Source: Primulina eburnea
Lineage: Eukaryota; Streptophyta; Magnoliopsida; Lamiales; Gesneriaceae
Assembly: GCF_022965805.1 (NCBI RefSeq)
Contig: NC_133105.1
Coordinates: forward strand, 31,438,447 to 31,502,446
DNA length: 64,000 nt
Direction: 5' to 3'
Part shown: one piece after another, positions 23,615-34,369 of the stretch
How positions within the stretch are numbered: position 1 is the first letter of the stretch
Layout of the letters: every line of letters starts with the position of its first letter
Notes under the pieces: generated by a model
The model's input: the letters and a program-made list of their open reading frames with translations, nothing else
Databases searched by the model: none
Told to the model about the DNA's origin: nothing
Made by a program: the position numbers and the translations under genes

Positions 23615-25654
23615 CAGTCCTTGAATATACAATAGGTACCATGAGGTCTGCATCGCAACCTAAGATCATGAAACTCATTAAGAAGTGTATCGTGCATTCT
23701 AAACAGGTTCCCGCATAAAAGCAAGGATAAAGGTCGCTCGAGATCGAGACTAGCGTCTATTACGTAAACGTCATGTTTCATTGGCAAGGGCATGGAGATG
23801 CCCATTCACACAGATGGGTGATCATATGATGATGCACTGAACAATTCTCGCTCGGACTGTCCAATTGTTCTCACTTATCGAGTGGAATAGTCCGAAGTTA
23901 TGGTTGTACACAATTAGTCTTTTGACTCGGGACAATGTAGGGGCTATACGTACTAGCATGCACTTTGATCAATTTACCGACTCCATTGAGGGTCATCAGG
24001 TGGCGAGGTTTGGTCTAGTTTCAAATTACGTAGGAGCAAATACATTGTGGTTGGGAACTCACCGTTCACCTACAGGTGAAGATATCTTATGTGATCTGAT
24101 GAGTTAATAGTGCAAGAAGTCTCTGGCCAGGCAAGAAATGTGCTTTAGGGAAAGGTGTTTTCCTAGTTGCACATATCATGCCACTATTAGTAATCAAAGA
24201 TAAATCGCATCGTTATCGAATTCACATGCAACTCTCGATATACCAAGGGTTGCAGATTTGATCGGGATATATGTTTTGAACGAACTATACTGTACGCTAA
24301 CCATGACTAAAGGTTCTTGCTGGCACTAACAGTGATACCTAAGGGATAATGGGGCGATGCTATTAGACGCTCTTACTATGATCCGATGCTGGAATCAGAA
24401 ATGAATTCTGACATTCTTGATCAAGTATTTGATGAATAGAATGACGTTAACTAGGGTAAACTCGAATAAGAAAATATGTTATTATGAATCACATGGAGAT
24501 GTGAACCCACGGCTAGCTGTATCCGTGAACAATTGAGGGTCACACAAGTATCGGATTCTATGTTCCCATTTAGAAAGTCAAATTTCAAGGAGTTGGAATT
24601 TGGCGACTATAGTTTGATGTAAATCAAACATGAAGCTTATAAAGGAGTTTTATGAGCTGATTCCATAAGATGGCAGAAATGGAAGTTAAACATGATTGCT
24701 AAATAAAGAAGAGTGAAACTACCTGTTTTGTGAAGGAGTTCACTAAAACTGGCATCTGCCAAATTTGGTAAGTGAAAATTTTGATTTTCGAAATTTTTGA
24801 TTTTCATTATATGAACGAAACTTGTATCCTTTGTACATCAAGGTTATAAAGAGTTCGGAATCATTTTTTTTTTTTGTGAATTTTGGAATTTACTAATTAC
24901 ATGATTGTGTTAGCAGTGGTGACTACTAACATGTATAAATTCTAATAAATGATCTAGAGGAGTCTAGAATTTAATTGACCAAGATGTTAGTTTATAAATT
25001 ACATAATGGTTATTTAATTTAATATACATATACATGAATATATTTTATATGATGATATAAAGTATGTGTGTGTAATATTATTATATCATGTATTATTAAA
25101 GGTTCATAAAAACATTATATATTAATTATACGTGAGTTTAAACATACTGAAATTATTAGAGTCCTTGTGGGAGAAACGGACTCCTAATTAGATTAAGATT
25201 CTCCCTCTATATATATACCACTAGGACTCATAATTACTTACTTAATTTTTGCACACAAAACAAAAGGAAATTCTCTCCAATTCTCAAGTGAAATTTATGT
25301 CCACAAAGGTTTTTTTTGAATAAAAAAATTCGGCCAAGTGTTTTCTTCCACGCCGTGCCACACTGACTCTGAATTTTGGAAATTTGGAGGCTGCAGTCTC
25401 AACGCACAAATCGCATGCGATTTCTAGTGCAATCCAAGCGAGGAACAAAGTTTCGAAATGAGAAGAGACGTTCGTAGGGATTTACAAGAAGGGTTATATC
25501 CGCCTAAACACCGGAAGAGTTTGGAGTCCAATCGTTAAGAACGCAAATGTAAAATTCTTAAAACATCCTATGAATGTTTTGAACACACGACGCTCAATAA
25601 CAAAATTTTTAAACTTCCGCTGTGTCTTGGGTGCGAGAATGCGATGACCCAACA
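23615..25654 (+). repeat. Old LTR copy 2, 5'-truncated
   Basis: Aligns with copy 1 from about position 1099, so roughly the first 140 bp are missing. It ends GATGACCCAACA, next to a primer site, which defines the true LTR end. A TATATATATACC stretch near 25209 could be its TATA region. No supported gene. Confidence 0.65.
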
Positions 25655-26477
25655 GTGGTATCAGAGCTGGTAATTCTCAATCGTGTGTTTTAAAATTCAA
25701 TTGTGTTGAGTTTATTATTTCTAACCGCGTAATTTTTTTTAAGAAAAACGCCCCTCAAACTTATTTTTCAATAATTTTTTTTGGGACGGAGCATGGCATG
25801 AGCGCGCGCACAGTGACAAAATGTGCGCGTCGCGCACACGACTTGCGCACCTGTGTGCATGGTCGTACCCGCAACTGCTCGATCGAGGGCGGAAGCGGGT
25901 GCTCGGGAACATCTCGGGCACCGCGTTGGTACGTGAGCTTGAATTGTTTGGGGGCCAGAGGCGATTTTCTGATTTTTTTTAAAATTTTAGGTTAAATTGA
26001 TATTTTATGAAAATTTGGACGATTTAACCCATGCAATAATTATGATAAAATCAATTTCTTACAAAATAAATAGTTGAAATATGATTTTAATTATTTAAGG
26101 TAAAAGGTGTTTCATAAGAAATTTAATTATTCGAAATTAAATAAAAGTTTTATTTAATTGATAATCATGACGGTTAGTGATAATTTACGAGATACACGGT
26201 TTATTGATAATATGTGATATTATTGAATTTATATAGTATATGACATTATATTTTAAAAATATGATCGAGAGCAATGAACAATGTACCATGCATATTTTAT
26301 GTAAATATTTGAATTAATGAGAGAACAAGATTTGAAGATAGTGGGCACGATCCTCGGAAGGAGTTTTGAAATCGCAGACATGTAAAATATTGGAAGTTTA
26401 TGTAATATTGCATTTGCATCCTTGCATTTACCTAGGTTATGGACATGGATCCCTATGTGGCTCGTACGGATCAATTA
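25655..26477 (+). other. Primer site and leader of the old LTR element
   Basis: TGGTATCAGAGC (25656-25667) follows the LTR end by one base. Downstream is an AT-rich untranslated leader with a GC-rich island rich in GCGCGC and GCGCAC (25798-25930). No gag frame is visible. Element C cuts it at 26478, with duplication aatta at 26473-26477. Confidence 0.65.
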
Positions 26478-27053
26478 GGTCACGCCCCGAGTCCGAAGCA
26501 TCGGTGACATCCGGCATTGTTTAACAATTAAATTGAAAACAATAAAGCCTCGTATCAAATCAAACCAGTCTTTTTCATAAATGAAATATTGTCTTACAAT
26601 GACAAAGGAATAAAATACATCAGAGTTTCTAATAGCGGAAACGAAAGAAAAGTAAAATGTTGAATTCTGATCTTGATCTCTGATTCACCAACCCCAGAAA
26701 GCATCTTGCTCTTCCTCATTCAGTTGCTCCTCATTCTTATCTGAAATTTGTAAGGGGTGAGTGTTTTGGGAAACACTCAGCAAGTGGGGGTCGATCGATT
26801 CCAAAGATACATATAGAACTTAATTCCTTAAAACATTTCTTTAACATACTTTCAAAACTAATATTCTTAACTTGGCACAACGGAAACGAATCGAATAAGA
26901 GACATAACTTATCAAATGATTCAGAACAAAACAGAAGCAATACAGATCATTTCAATTCGGAACAGAACATATCAGAACAGACAGAACACTGTTACTCATC
27001 TCATTTCCATGGTCAAATTGTCTCCAATATGTTAGTCCTCTAAGGGGTGAGGC

Positions 27054-27161
27054 CAGAACATGGTTTTATACCCACCAATGGGGGCCAGACAGAACATGGT
27101 TTTATACCCACCAATGGGGGCCGAACAGAACATGGTTTTATACGCACCAATGGGGGCCAGA
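27054..27161 (-). repeat. Three 36-bp tandem repeats in the element C LTR
   Basis: Three head-to-tail units of exactly 36 bp, beginning at 27054, 27090 and 27126, each with CCCACCAATGGGGG or a one-base variant. The same array is at about 32875-32982 in the other LTR. It lies about 0.6 kb from the LTR 3' end, in the presumed transcribed part. Confidence 0.85.
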
Positions 27162-27823
27162 CAGAATCACAATTCTCGTCCCATTTCAAATTCGAATCGT
27201 AACAGTGCAACAAAGATTTCAGACTTATCAGACAGAACTTTTCAGATTTTCAGATTTCAAAGTTTTCATACTGACACAGCGGAATCAAAGAATTTCGAAG
27301 CATAGAAGAGAACACATAATCGATCGAAATTTTAAACAGAATGTCTTAGCAATTTTCGAAAATGAAGACACACATACATGCATGTCATGATATACATATT
27401 CAAGTTTAAAAATACAAACGAATACATATCAAAAGCCCACTTACAGATTTGGAGGTAGATTCGAAAATGCAAACTTTGGCACGAATTTGTCCCTCGAAAT
27501 TTCTGCAGCACTTCGATGTAAAACTTGAGCAGTTTATGTCTTCGATTCAGCAGCATTTCGACACGGAAAAACAACTCTGAACTGCATGAAAATCTTTCCT
27601 CCTTTCTTCTTACTTGCTCGGCCGAATGGTTTAGGGTGAGGGGAAAAGAGCCGAAATTTCTTGTAGGCTTGGTGGTGTGTTTTCTCTCAACCTAGATGCC
27701 ATATTTATAGGTGCCAAAAAGGCTTTCCACCTAGCCACCTTGGTCAACACTTGGGGTCCAAGAAAAGGTTTGAATGTGATAATTATGATGGCTCAAAATC
27801 TCATGCATTCCTTAATTGTCACT

Positions 27824-28085
27824 TTGTTTTTCTAAAGGGTCATTTCCTGCATCATTAATATGTCTTAGTCCTTTAGCTCCTCCCTTAGCTCCTTCATGGG
27901 TTTACTCAAAGGTTATTTCTTGCATAATTAATTTGTCCAAACCTTTAGCTCATTTAGCTCCTTCCTTGGTTAACTCAATGGTCATCTCTTGCACAATAAG
28001 TTTGTCCAAACATTTAGCTCCTCTTCTTGGTTAACTCAAAGGTCGTTTCTTGCACATTAAACTTGTCCAATCCCTTTAGCTCTTC
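27824..28085 (-). repeat. About four degenerate 60-68-bp repeats upstream of the C LTR TATA box
   Basis: Units share TTTAGCTCC, GGTTAACTCAA, a GGTCATTTCTTGCA-like block and TTTGTCCAA. On the minus strand they are upstream of the TATAAATA box, so they lie in U3. A second set is at about 33645-33905 in the 5' LTR. Confidence 0.75.
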
Positions 28086-28405
28086 TCCTTGCTCCATTTT
28101 GGTTCTTTTAGGACAAGAAAGGATGAGCTTCTTCGAGCTGAAAGATCGAGCTCATGAGCTAGGGGTTTACTCCCCAAGAATGAATGAACTTCCTTGAACT
28201 AAGGATTTTAGATTTTGAGCTAAGGGTTTCTTTTCCAAGAATCTTGGAGTTTCCTTCAGCTGAGGGTTTTAGCTTGTGAGCTGAGAGTTTCCTCTTCTGA
28301 GCGACGTACCCTCAATTCTCAAGGTTTTGCATTGCCTTGGCTTCTTTTTGAACTACTTTCCGAGCTTTATGAGGTTCTTTGCTTCGAAAAATCCGGGTTC
28401 TCACA

Positions 28406-28440
28406 TCCCACCCTCCTTATTGGAAGTTTCGTCCTCGAAA
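28406..28440 (-). other. Polypurine tract region of element C
   Basis: On the minus strand a purine stretch (CCAATAAGGAGGGTGGGA) abuts the 3' LTR, preceded by TTTCGAGGACGAAAC, the same neighbour as in the other elements. Confidence 0.75.
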
Positions 28441-28700
28441 CTCTAGTTAGCTAGAATTTTAAAGTGATGAGGGTGCCGAGTGCGCATACTTTCTTCAAAT
28501 TCCCAAGTTGCTTCTCGTTCCATATGATTTGACCATTGTATCTTGACATATGGAATTGTTCGGCATCTTAGCACTTGGTTTTTTTTTTGGTGTCCATTAC
28601 TCGAATAGGGACTTCTTCATATTTCATTTCCTCGTCACATTTCCTTTGATTAGTAGCAGTTCAACTTCAGGAATGCTACTTGGATATGAGACATACTTCC

Positions 28701-30470
28701 TTAGCTGTGAGATGTGGAAGACGTTGTCAATTCTTGACTTGTCTGGAGGTAAAGCCCGTGCAGATAATCTAGGTTTCCCATTTTCCTCAGTATTTCAAAG
28801 GGTCCGACATATCTTGGAGTTATCTTTCTAGATTTGCTGAATCGAACCACTCCTTTCATAGGGGAAACTTTATCGTAAGCTTTCTCACCGATTTCAAACT
28901 CCAACGATTTTCACTTTAAATCAGCCCAGCTCTTTTGTCGATCATGAGCTGCCTTGCATTTTCCCTTGATAATAGCTACTATATCAACAATTCAAGTAGC
29001 TTTCTCTCTGATTTCAATGCTTCCATGATAATTATTGTTATAGGAAAATTCAATCAAAAGGGGGTGTTTATTTAATTTCTTCTGAAGTCTATGGCACATG
29101 CCCTAAGAATTTCTTCAAGAGTCTGTATTTTTATTCTCAGTTTGGCCATCAGTTTGGGATTGACCAGCCGTGAAAAGAGTGATCTTGGTACTCATAGTTT
29201 TCTGAAACCATTTTCCAAAATCGGAAAGAACTTTGAGTTTATATTGGACAAAATGTTTGCTGTAACACTATGTAGTCCTTTTGGCTTAGCGCATCCGCTA
29301 TCTTGTCAACCTTAGGTCATAATCTTTCCATAGTTTGATCCACCATCTTTGCCTTATGTTTGATTCCTTTTGTGTGAACAGTATTTGAGGCTTTGATGAT
29401 CGATAAATTTCACACATTTTGCCACCAAAGAAATTGATTCTCTGGATCTTTGGCTCAGATATAATTATGGCTAATTCACTATCATGTGTTGGATAGTTTT
29501 GCTCACATGATTTTAATTTCATCGTTGCATAGGCAATTACTTGCCCTCTTGAATGAGAACGCATCACAATTCTCTTTTGATGTATCATTGTGAAATTCTT
29601 GCCTTCTTCGGGAAGTGCTAATATTAGCGTAGAGACGAGTTTCTTTTTCAAGATCTAAAAACTCTTCTCACATTCTTCACTCTAATTAAATTTAGAGTTC
29701 TTCTGAGTGAGCTTGGTGAGCGGAAGAAAATCCTTCAACACATTTTCTTAATAGCCAACAAATCCAAAAAACTTCAAATTTACTATTCCAGTATTCGATC
29801 AAGGTCAATCCCTTACTGTCTCCACCTTCTTGTGACCCACTGATATGCTCATTTCAGAGATTATATGACTCAGGAATGTGACTCTTTTTAGTCAAAATTC
29901 AAATTTAGTACATAGTTATTCTTCTCTGAGCATCTGCAGATCAGAACGAAGATCTTCCTTGCGGTCTTCCTTACTTGCTGAATATTCAAGAATATCATCA
30001 ATAAATGCTTCCACAAACTTGTCGAGGAATTTCTGGAACACTCTGTTCATGAGTTCTATGAATGTTGTTGGAGCATTGGTCAAAAGGAATTATTATGAAC
30101 TCATAGTGTCCATAGCCTTTTCTTTTTAAGGCTGTTTTAGGAATATTCTCTACCTTGGCCTTCAATTGTGGTAGTCCGACCTTAGATAGAGCTTTGAAAA
30201 GATCTTAGCTCCTTTTAACTGATTGAAAAGGTCATTTATTCTTGAAGGATGACATTTGTTCTTGATCTTATTGAGTTCTTTGTAGATCGACACACTATCT
30301 TGTGCTTTCACCATTCTTCTGTACCAATAAAATGGAATCTCTCCAAGGAGAAGAACTTGGTCTGATTTGTTTTTGTCTAACAAATCTTGGAATCGAACTT
30401 TTAGCTCCTTGAGTTCAACTGAAGCCTTCCGCCAGGGTTCTTTAGAGTTTAGTGTAGCACGAGCTATCAA
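28701..30470 (-). pseudogene. Element C fossil pol: RT, RNase H, integrase fragments
   Basis: Decayed pol in the right order on the minus strand. RT remnants (30470 down to about 29880) include [11 protein letters not shown], a [16 protein letters not shown] block and a reversed FIDDILEYS-like stretch near 29990. RNase H (29651-29298) still shows VIAYATMKLKSCEQNYPTHD and FTQKESNIRQRWW. The integrase C-terminus (28904-28701) shows FEIGEKAYDKVSPMKG and RYVGPFEILRKMGN. Frames change repeatedly and catalytic residues are mostly lost. The damage far exceeds the roughly 1% difference between the LTRs. Confidence 0.85.
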
Positions 30471-31604
30471 GTTACTTTCGAATTTTACTTCACAGTCTGA
30501 GATAATTCAAAATAACGCTTTCGGAACTTTCGTACCACAGGAATATTTTATACCTTGAGCTAAATTCCTTCTTTTTCTTCTCTCATTATTGCGAGCTAGA
30601 CTTCTTAGCTATACTCCAAGGCTTTCTAGGTCTGAGAAGCATAAAGGAAGGATTTCTGTTCCTTATCTTTGCCCATGAAATACAATTAATTTTTGGATTG
30701 GAGTTTGGAATTCTTATCCTGACAATCTACCATTGCATGATTCTTGTCCAATCAATTCCCATAGTACACTGAATAAAATCGGCACTGAATATGCGTATTC
30801 ATACTTATTTTTATTCTATCTTAAAATTATCACGATTAATATCTCAAAACTTAAAACCAATATAGAATCTTAGAACATAACTCCTTATCAGCCTATTGAC
30901 TTAAGTCCCAATAACTTGGTTAAAATTTCTTTCAACCTTGTATGGAAGAAACTAATTCCTCAAACAATTCTTCTTTTACTAAATGTCTTTAATCAAAACT
31001 ATGAGCCTAACATGCTTTAATACAAACAAGTTTTGTTGGATGTCTTTCTCCACAAATCTTTCCCCTATTTTTCTTTTTTACTATAAAAAGAGTCAGAACT
31101 TATTATGCATGCTATACTTCCCTCGATGTCCACCAATATCTCATAACTCTCTTTATTTACCTGAGGTAATGACCATAATTCCTTAAGTTATTGTTTCTTA
31201 TCTTCATTAAACATTCCAAAATCCTACATTTTTAAATTTATTGCTTAACATCCCAAATTATGTCCATACCCGCTAATTATTGACACAAAAATCAACTTCT
31301 ACGTCCGAATATCGAACTTATATAATTCTTATCTCATATTTTCATAAATAATTTATTATCCACGAGTCAAACATTTCATCTTAAGTCGGAAGCTTATCTT
31401 CGATAAGTAAATTCCCAAATGTAAGTCAACTCATATCAGAGTATTTGTATTCCCAAAAATATAAGTCAAATTATCTCTGATATGTATGTTCCCAAAAATA
31501 TAATTCAACTTATCTCTGTACATCCTGAAAGAATGTTACACTTATTTCTTTTCATATCTTTTAACCATAATACTAGCCCAGCCTACCTTATCATCTCTTC
31601 ATCA

Positions 31605-31970
31605 TCACTGTTCTTTTTCCACTACTTCCATAGGTGTTTCTTCTTCTTCTTCTTCTTCCATGTTTTCCATGACAAGGTGCATATAGTTATGTTGTTCTTG
31701 CATTCTATCCATATCACCATGAAGCTTGGAGATGTAACGTTCTTGCTTTCTAGCAAGGTCTTCGTGTCGATGACGAGAGCGGTTGGCAATATCCTTCTCA
31801 GTTCCAATCCTTATTATCACTCTCGGCTAAGGGAAACTAGTCGTACCATTTACACAGGGTTAGGGTGAGCTGGCTCCTGCTCAATCAAGGTGATGGGTGA
31901 GACGTTGTATGTCAGTTTGCAGTAGGTTCTTAATCTTTACGAGTTCTTGTTCTCTTGTTTTTCTCATGCG
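31605..31970 (-). other. Charged, coiled-coil-like frame in the gag position of element C
   Basis: On the minus strand a 71-codon frame (31820-31605) is rich in Arg, Glu, Gln and Met with heptad-like spacing (RKQERYISKLHGDMDRMQEQ) and ends in an acidic Glu run. Another frame just upstream has TIENQTREIATLKDQL, also coiled-coil-like. This is where gag would lie, but no capsid or zinc-knuckle motif is present. It may be the remnant of a different Gag N-terminus or of captured sequence. I do not recognise it. Confidence 0.35.
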
Positions 31971-32294
31971 AGTTGATCCTTCAGGGTTGCAATCTCTCGT
32001 GTTTGGTTTTCAATGGTATGTTGAAGCTTGCGAAGGACGGATTGAGCACGAGCACGAAGGCATCCGTTGAGGTAAAATTTCAGAATCGAACAAAGGATAG
32101 AAAGGCACAAACAATGTTGTCGTGGGATTTTCGATACTAATAGTTTGCAGAACGATTGAAGGAAATAGATTTCGAATTTCTCAAAGAATTTTGGAAAGAA
32201 TGAGAATTTGTTTCAGAATGCACTAGGCTTTTGCCAAAATTTGACTTCGTCAAATTTTGTCTGTCAAAATCCCAGCGGGATTATGAACCTGGTG

Positions 32295-32306
32295 GCTCTG
32301 ATACCA
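32295..32306 (-). other. Primer binding site of element C
   Basis: TGGTATCAGAGC on the minus strand, six bases inside the 5' LTR. Confidence 0.88.
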
Positions 32307-32312
32307 CTTAAA

Positions 32313-34226
32313 TGTCACGCCCCGAGTCCGAAGCATCGGTGACATCCGGCATTGTTTAACAATTAAATTGAAAACAATAAAGCCTTGTATCAAATCAAAC
32401 CAGTCTTTTTCATAAATGAAATATTGTCTTACAATGACAAAGGAATAAAATACATCAGAGTTTCTAATAGCGGAAACGAAAGAAAATCTAATCTTGATCT
32501 CTGATTCACCAACCCCAGAAAGCATCTTGCTCTTCCTCATTCAGTTGCTCCTCATTCTTATCTGAAATTTGTAAGGGGTGAGTGTTTTGGGAAACACTCA
32601 GCAAGTGGGGGTCGATCGATTCCAAAGATACATATAGAACTTAATTCCTTAAAACATTTCTTTAACATACTTTCAAAACTAATATTCTTAACTTGGCACA
32701 ACGGAAACGAATCGAATAAGAGACATAACTTATCAAATGATTCAGAACAAAACAGAAGCAATACAGATCATTTCAATTCGGAACAGAACATATCAGAACA
32801 GACAGAACACTGTTACTCATCTCATTTCCATGGTCAAATTGTCCCCAATATGTTAGTCCTCTAAGGGGTGAGGCCAGAACATGGTTTTATACCCACCAAT
32901 GGGGGCCAGACAGAACATGGTTTTATACCCACCAATGGGGGCCGAACAGAACATGGTTTTATACCCACCAATGGGGGCCAGACAGAATCACAATTCTCGT
33001 CCCATTTCAAATTCGAATCGTAACAGTGCAACAAAGATTTCAGACTTATCAGACAGAACTTTTCAGATTTTCAGATTTCAGAGTTTTCATGCTGACACAG
33101 CGGAATCAAAGAATTTCGAAGCATAGAAGAGAACACATAATCGATCGAAATTTTAAACAGAATGTCTTAGCAATTTTCGAAAATGAAGACACACATACAT
33201 GCATGTCATGATATACATATTCAAGTTTAAAAATACAAACGAATACATATCAAAAGCCCACTTACAAATTTGGAGGTAGATTCGAAAATGCAAACTTTGG
33301 CACGAATTTGTCCCTCGAAATTTCTGCAGCACTTCGATGTAAAACTTGAGCAGTTTATGTCTTCGATTCAGCAGCATTTCGACACGGAAAAACAACTCTG
33401 AACTGCATGAAAATCTTTCCTCCTTTCTTCTTGCTTGCTCGGCCGAATGGTTTAGGGTGAGGGGAAAAGAGCCGAAATTTCTTGTAGGCTTGGTGGTGTG
33501 TTTTCTCTCAACCTAGATGCCATATTTATAGGTGCCAAAAAGGCTTTCCACCTAGCCACCTTGGTCAACACTTGGGGTCCAAGAAAAGGTTTGAATGTGA
33601 TCATTATGATGGCTCAAAATCTCATGCATTCCTTAATTGTCACTTTGGTTTTCTAAAGGGTCATTTCCTGCATCATTAATATGTCTTAGTCCTTTAGCTC
33701 CTCCCTTAGCTCCTTCATGAGTTTACTCAAAGGTTATTTCTTGCATAATTAATTTGTCCAAACCTTTAGCTCATTTAGCTCCTTCCTTGGTTAACTCAAT
33801 GGTCATCTCTTGCACAATAAGTTTGTCCAAACCTTTAGCTCCTCTTCTTGGTTAACTCAAAGGTCGTTTCTTGCACATTAAACTTGTCCAATCCCTTTAG
33901 CTCTTCTCCTTGCTCCATTTTGGTTCTTTTAGGACAAGAAAGGATGAGCTTCTTCGAGCTGAAAGATCGAGCTCATGAGCTAGGGGTTTACTCCCCAAGA
34001 ATGAATGAACTTCCTTGAACTAAGGATTTTAGATTTTGAGCTAAGGGTTTCTTTTCCAAGAATCTTGGAGTTTCCTTCAGCTGAGGGTTTTAGCTTGTGA
34101 GCTGAGAGTTTCCTCTTCTGAGCGACGTACCCTCAATTATCAAGGTTTTGCATTGCCTTGGCTTCTTTTTGAACTACTTTCCGAGCTTTATGAGGTTCTT
34201 TGCTTCGAAAAATCCGGGTTCTCACA
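32313..34226 (-). repeat. Element C 5' LTR (1.91 kb)
   Basis: Matches 26478-28405 except for about a dozen substitutions and a 14-bp deletion near 32487. It ends (plus-strand right side) CTCACA, followed by the aatta duplication. Confidence 0.88.
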
Positions 34227-34369
34227 AATTATCTCTCGGTTATCGATCATTTTTTATTATTTATTATGTATGCGATATATTATAAATAAACAGTATGTGC
34301 GTTTGAAACGTTTGGTTATTCTTTTTCTTAAAAAGTACTAGAATTTTTATTTTTTTTCAAACCTCACTC
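34227..34369. other. Remnant of the old element between C and D
   Basis: AT-rich sequence after the C duplication. It should continue the leader cut at 26477. I see no gene. The exact left edge of D is not visible; 34369 is an estimate from landmark spacing in related LTRs. Confidence 0.4.

Larger units (their letters stand above)
26478..28405 (-). repeat. Element C 3' LTR (1.93 kb)
   Basis: On the minus strand it begins TGTGAGAACCCGG and ends near GGCGTGACC. Two tandem arrays are inside and listed separately. A TATAAATATGG box (minus strand) lies near 27699-27711. Confidence 0.88.
26478..34226 (-). mobile_element. Element C: non-autonomous Ty3/gypsy element with fossil pol
   Basis: 7.75 kb, flanked by aatta (26473-26477 and 34227-34231). 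LTRs of 1928 and 1914 bp differ at about a dozen positions plus one 14-bp indel, so it inserted recently. The 3.9-kb interior keeps the order RT, RNase H, integrase but is full of stops and frameshifts, and no gag is recognisable. The first base of the left LTR has changed (GG for TG). Inference: it moved using proteins supplied by another element. Confidence 0.88.

Noticed and set aside
25798..25995. GC-rich 65-codon frame in the old element leader
   Set aside because: Composition is driven by GCGCGC/GCGCAC repeats, with no similarity to known domains and no gene signals.
31605..31868. 31482-31868 plus-strand frame with a Phe run
   Set aside because: It is the antisense of a GAA/TTC simple repeat in a decayed element; no start context or family similarity.
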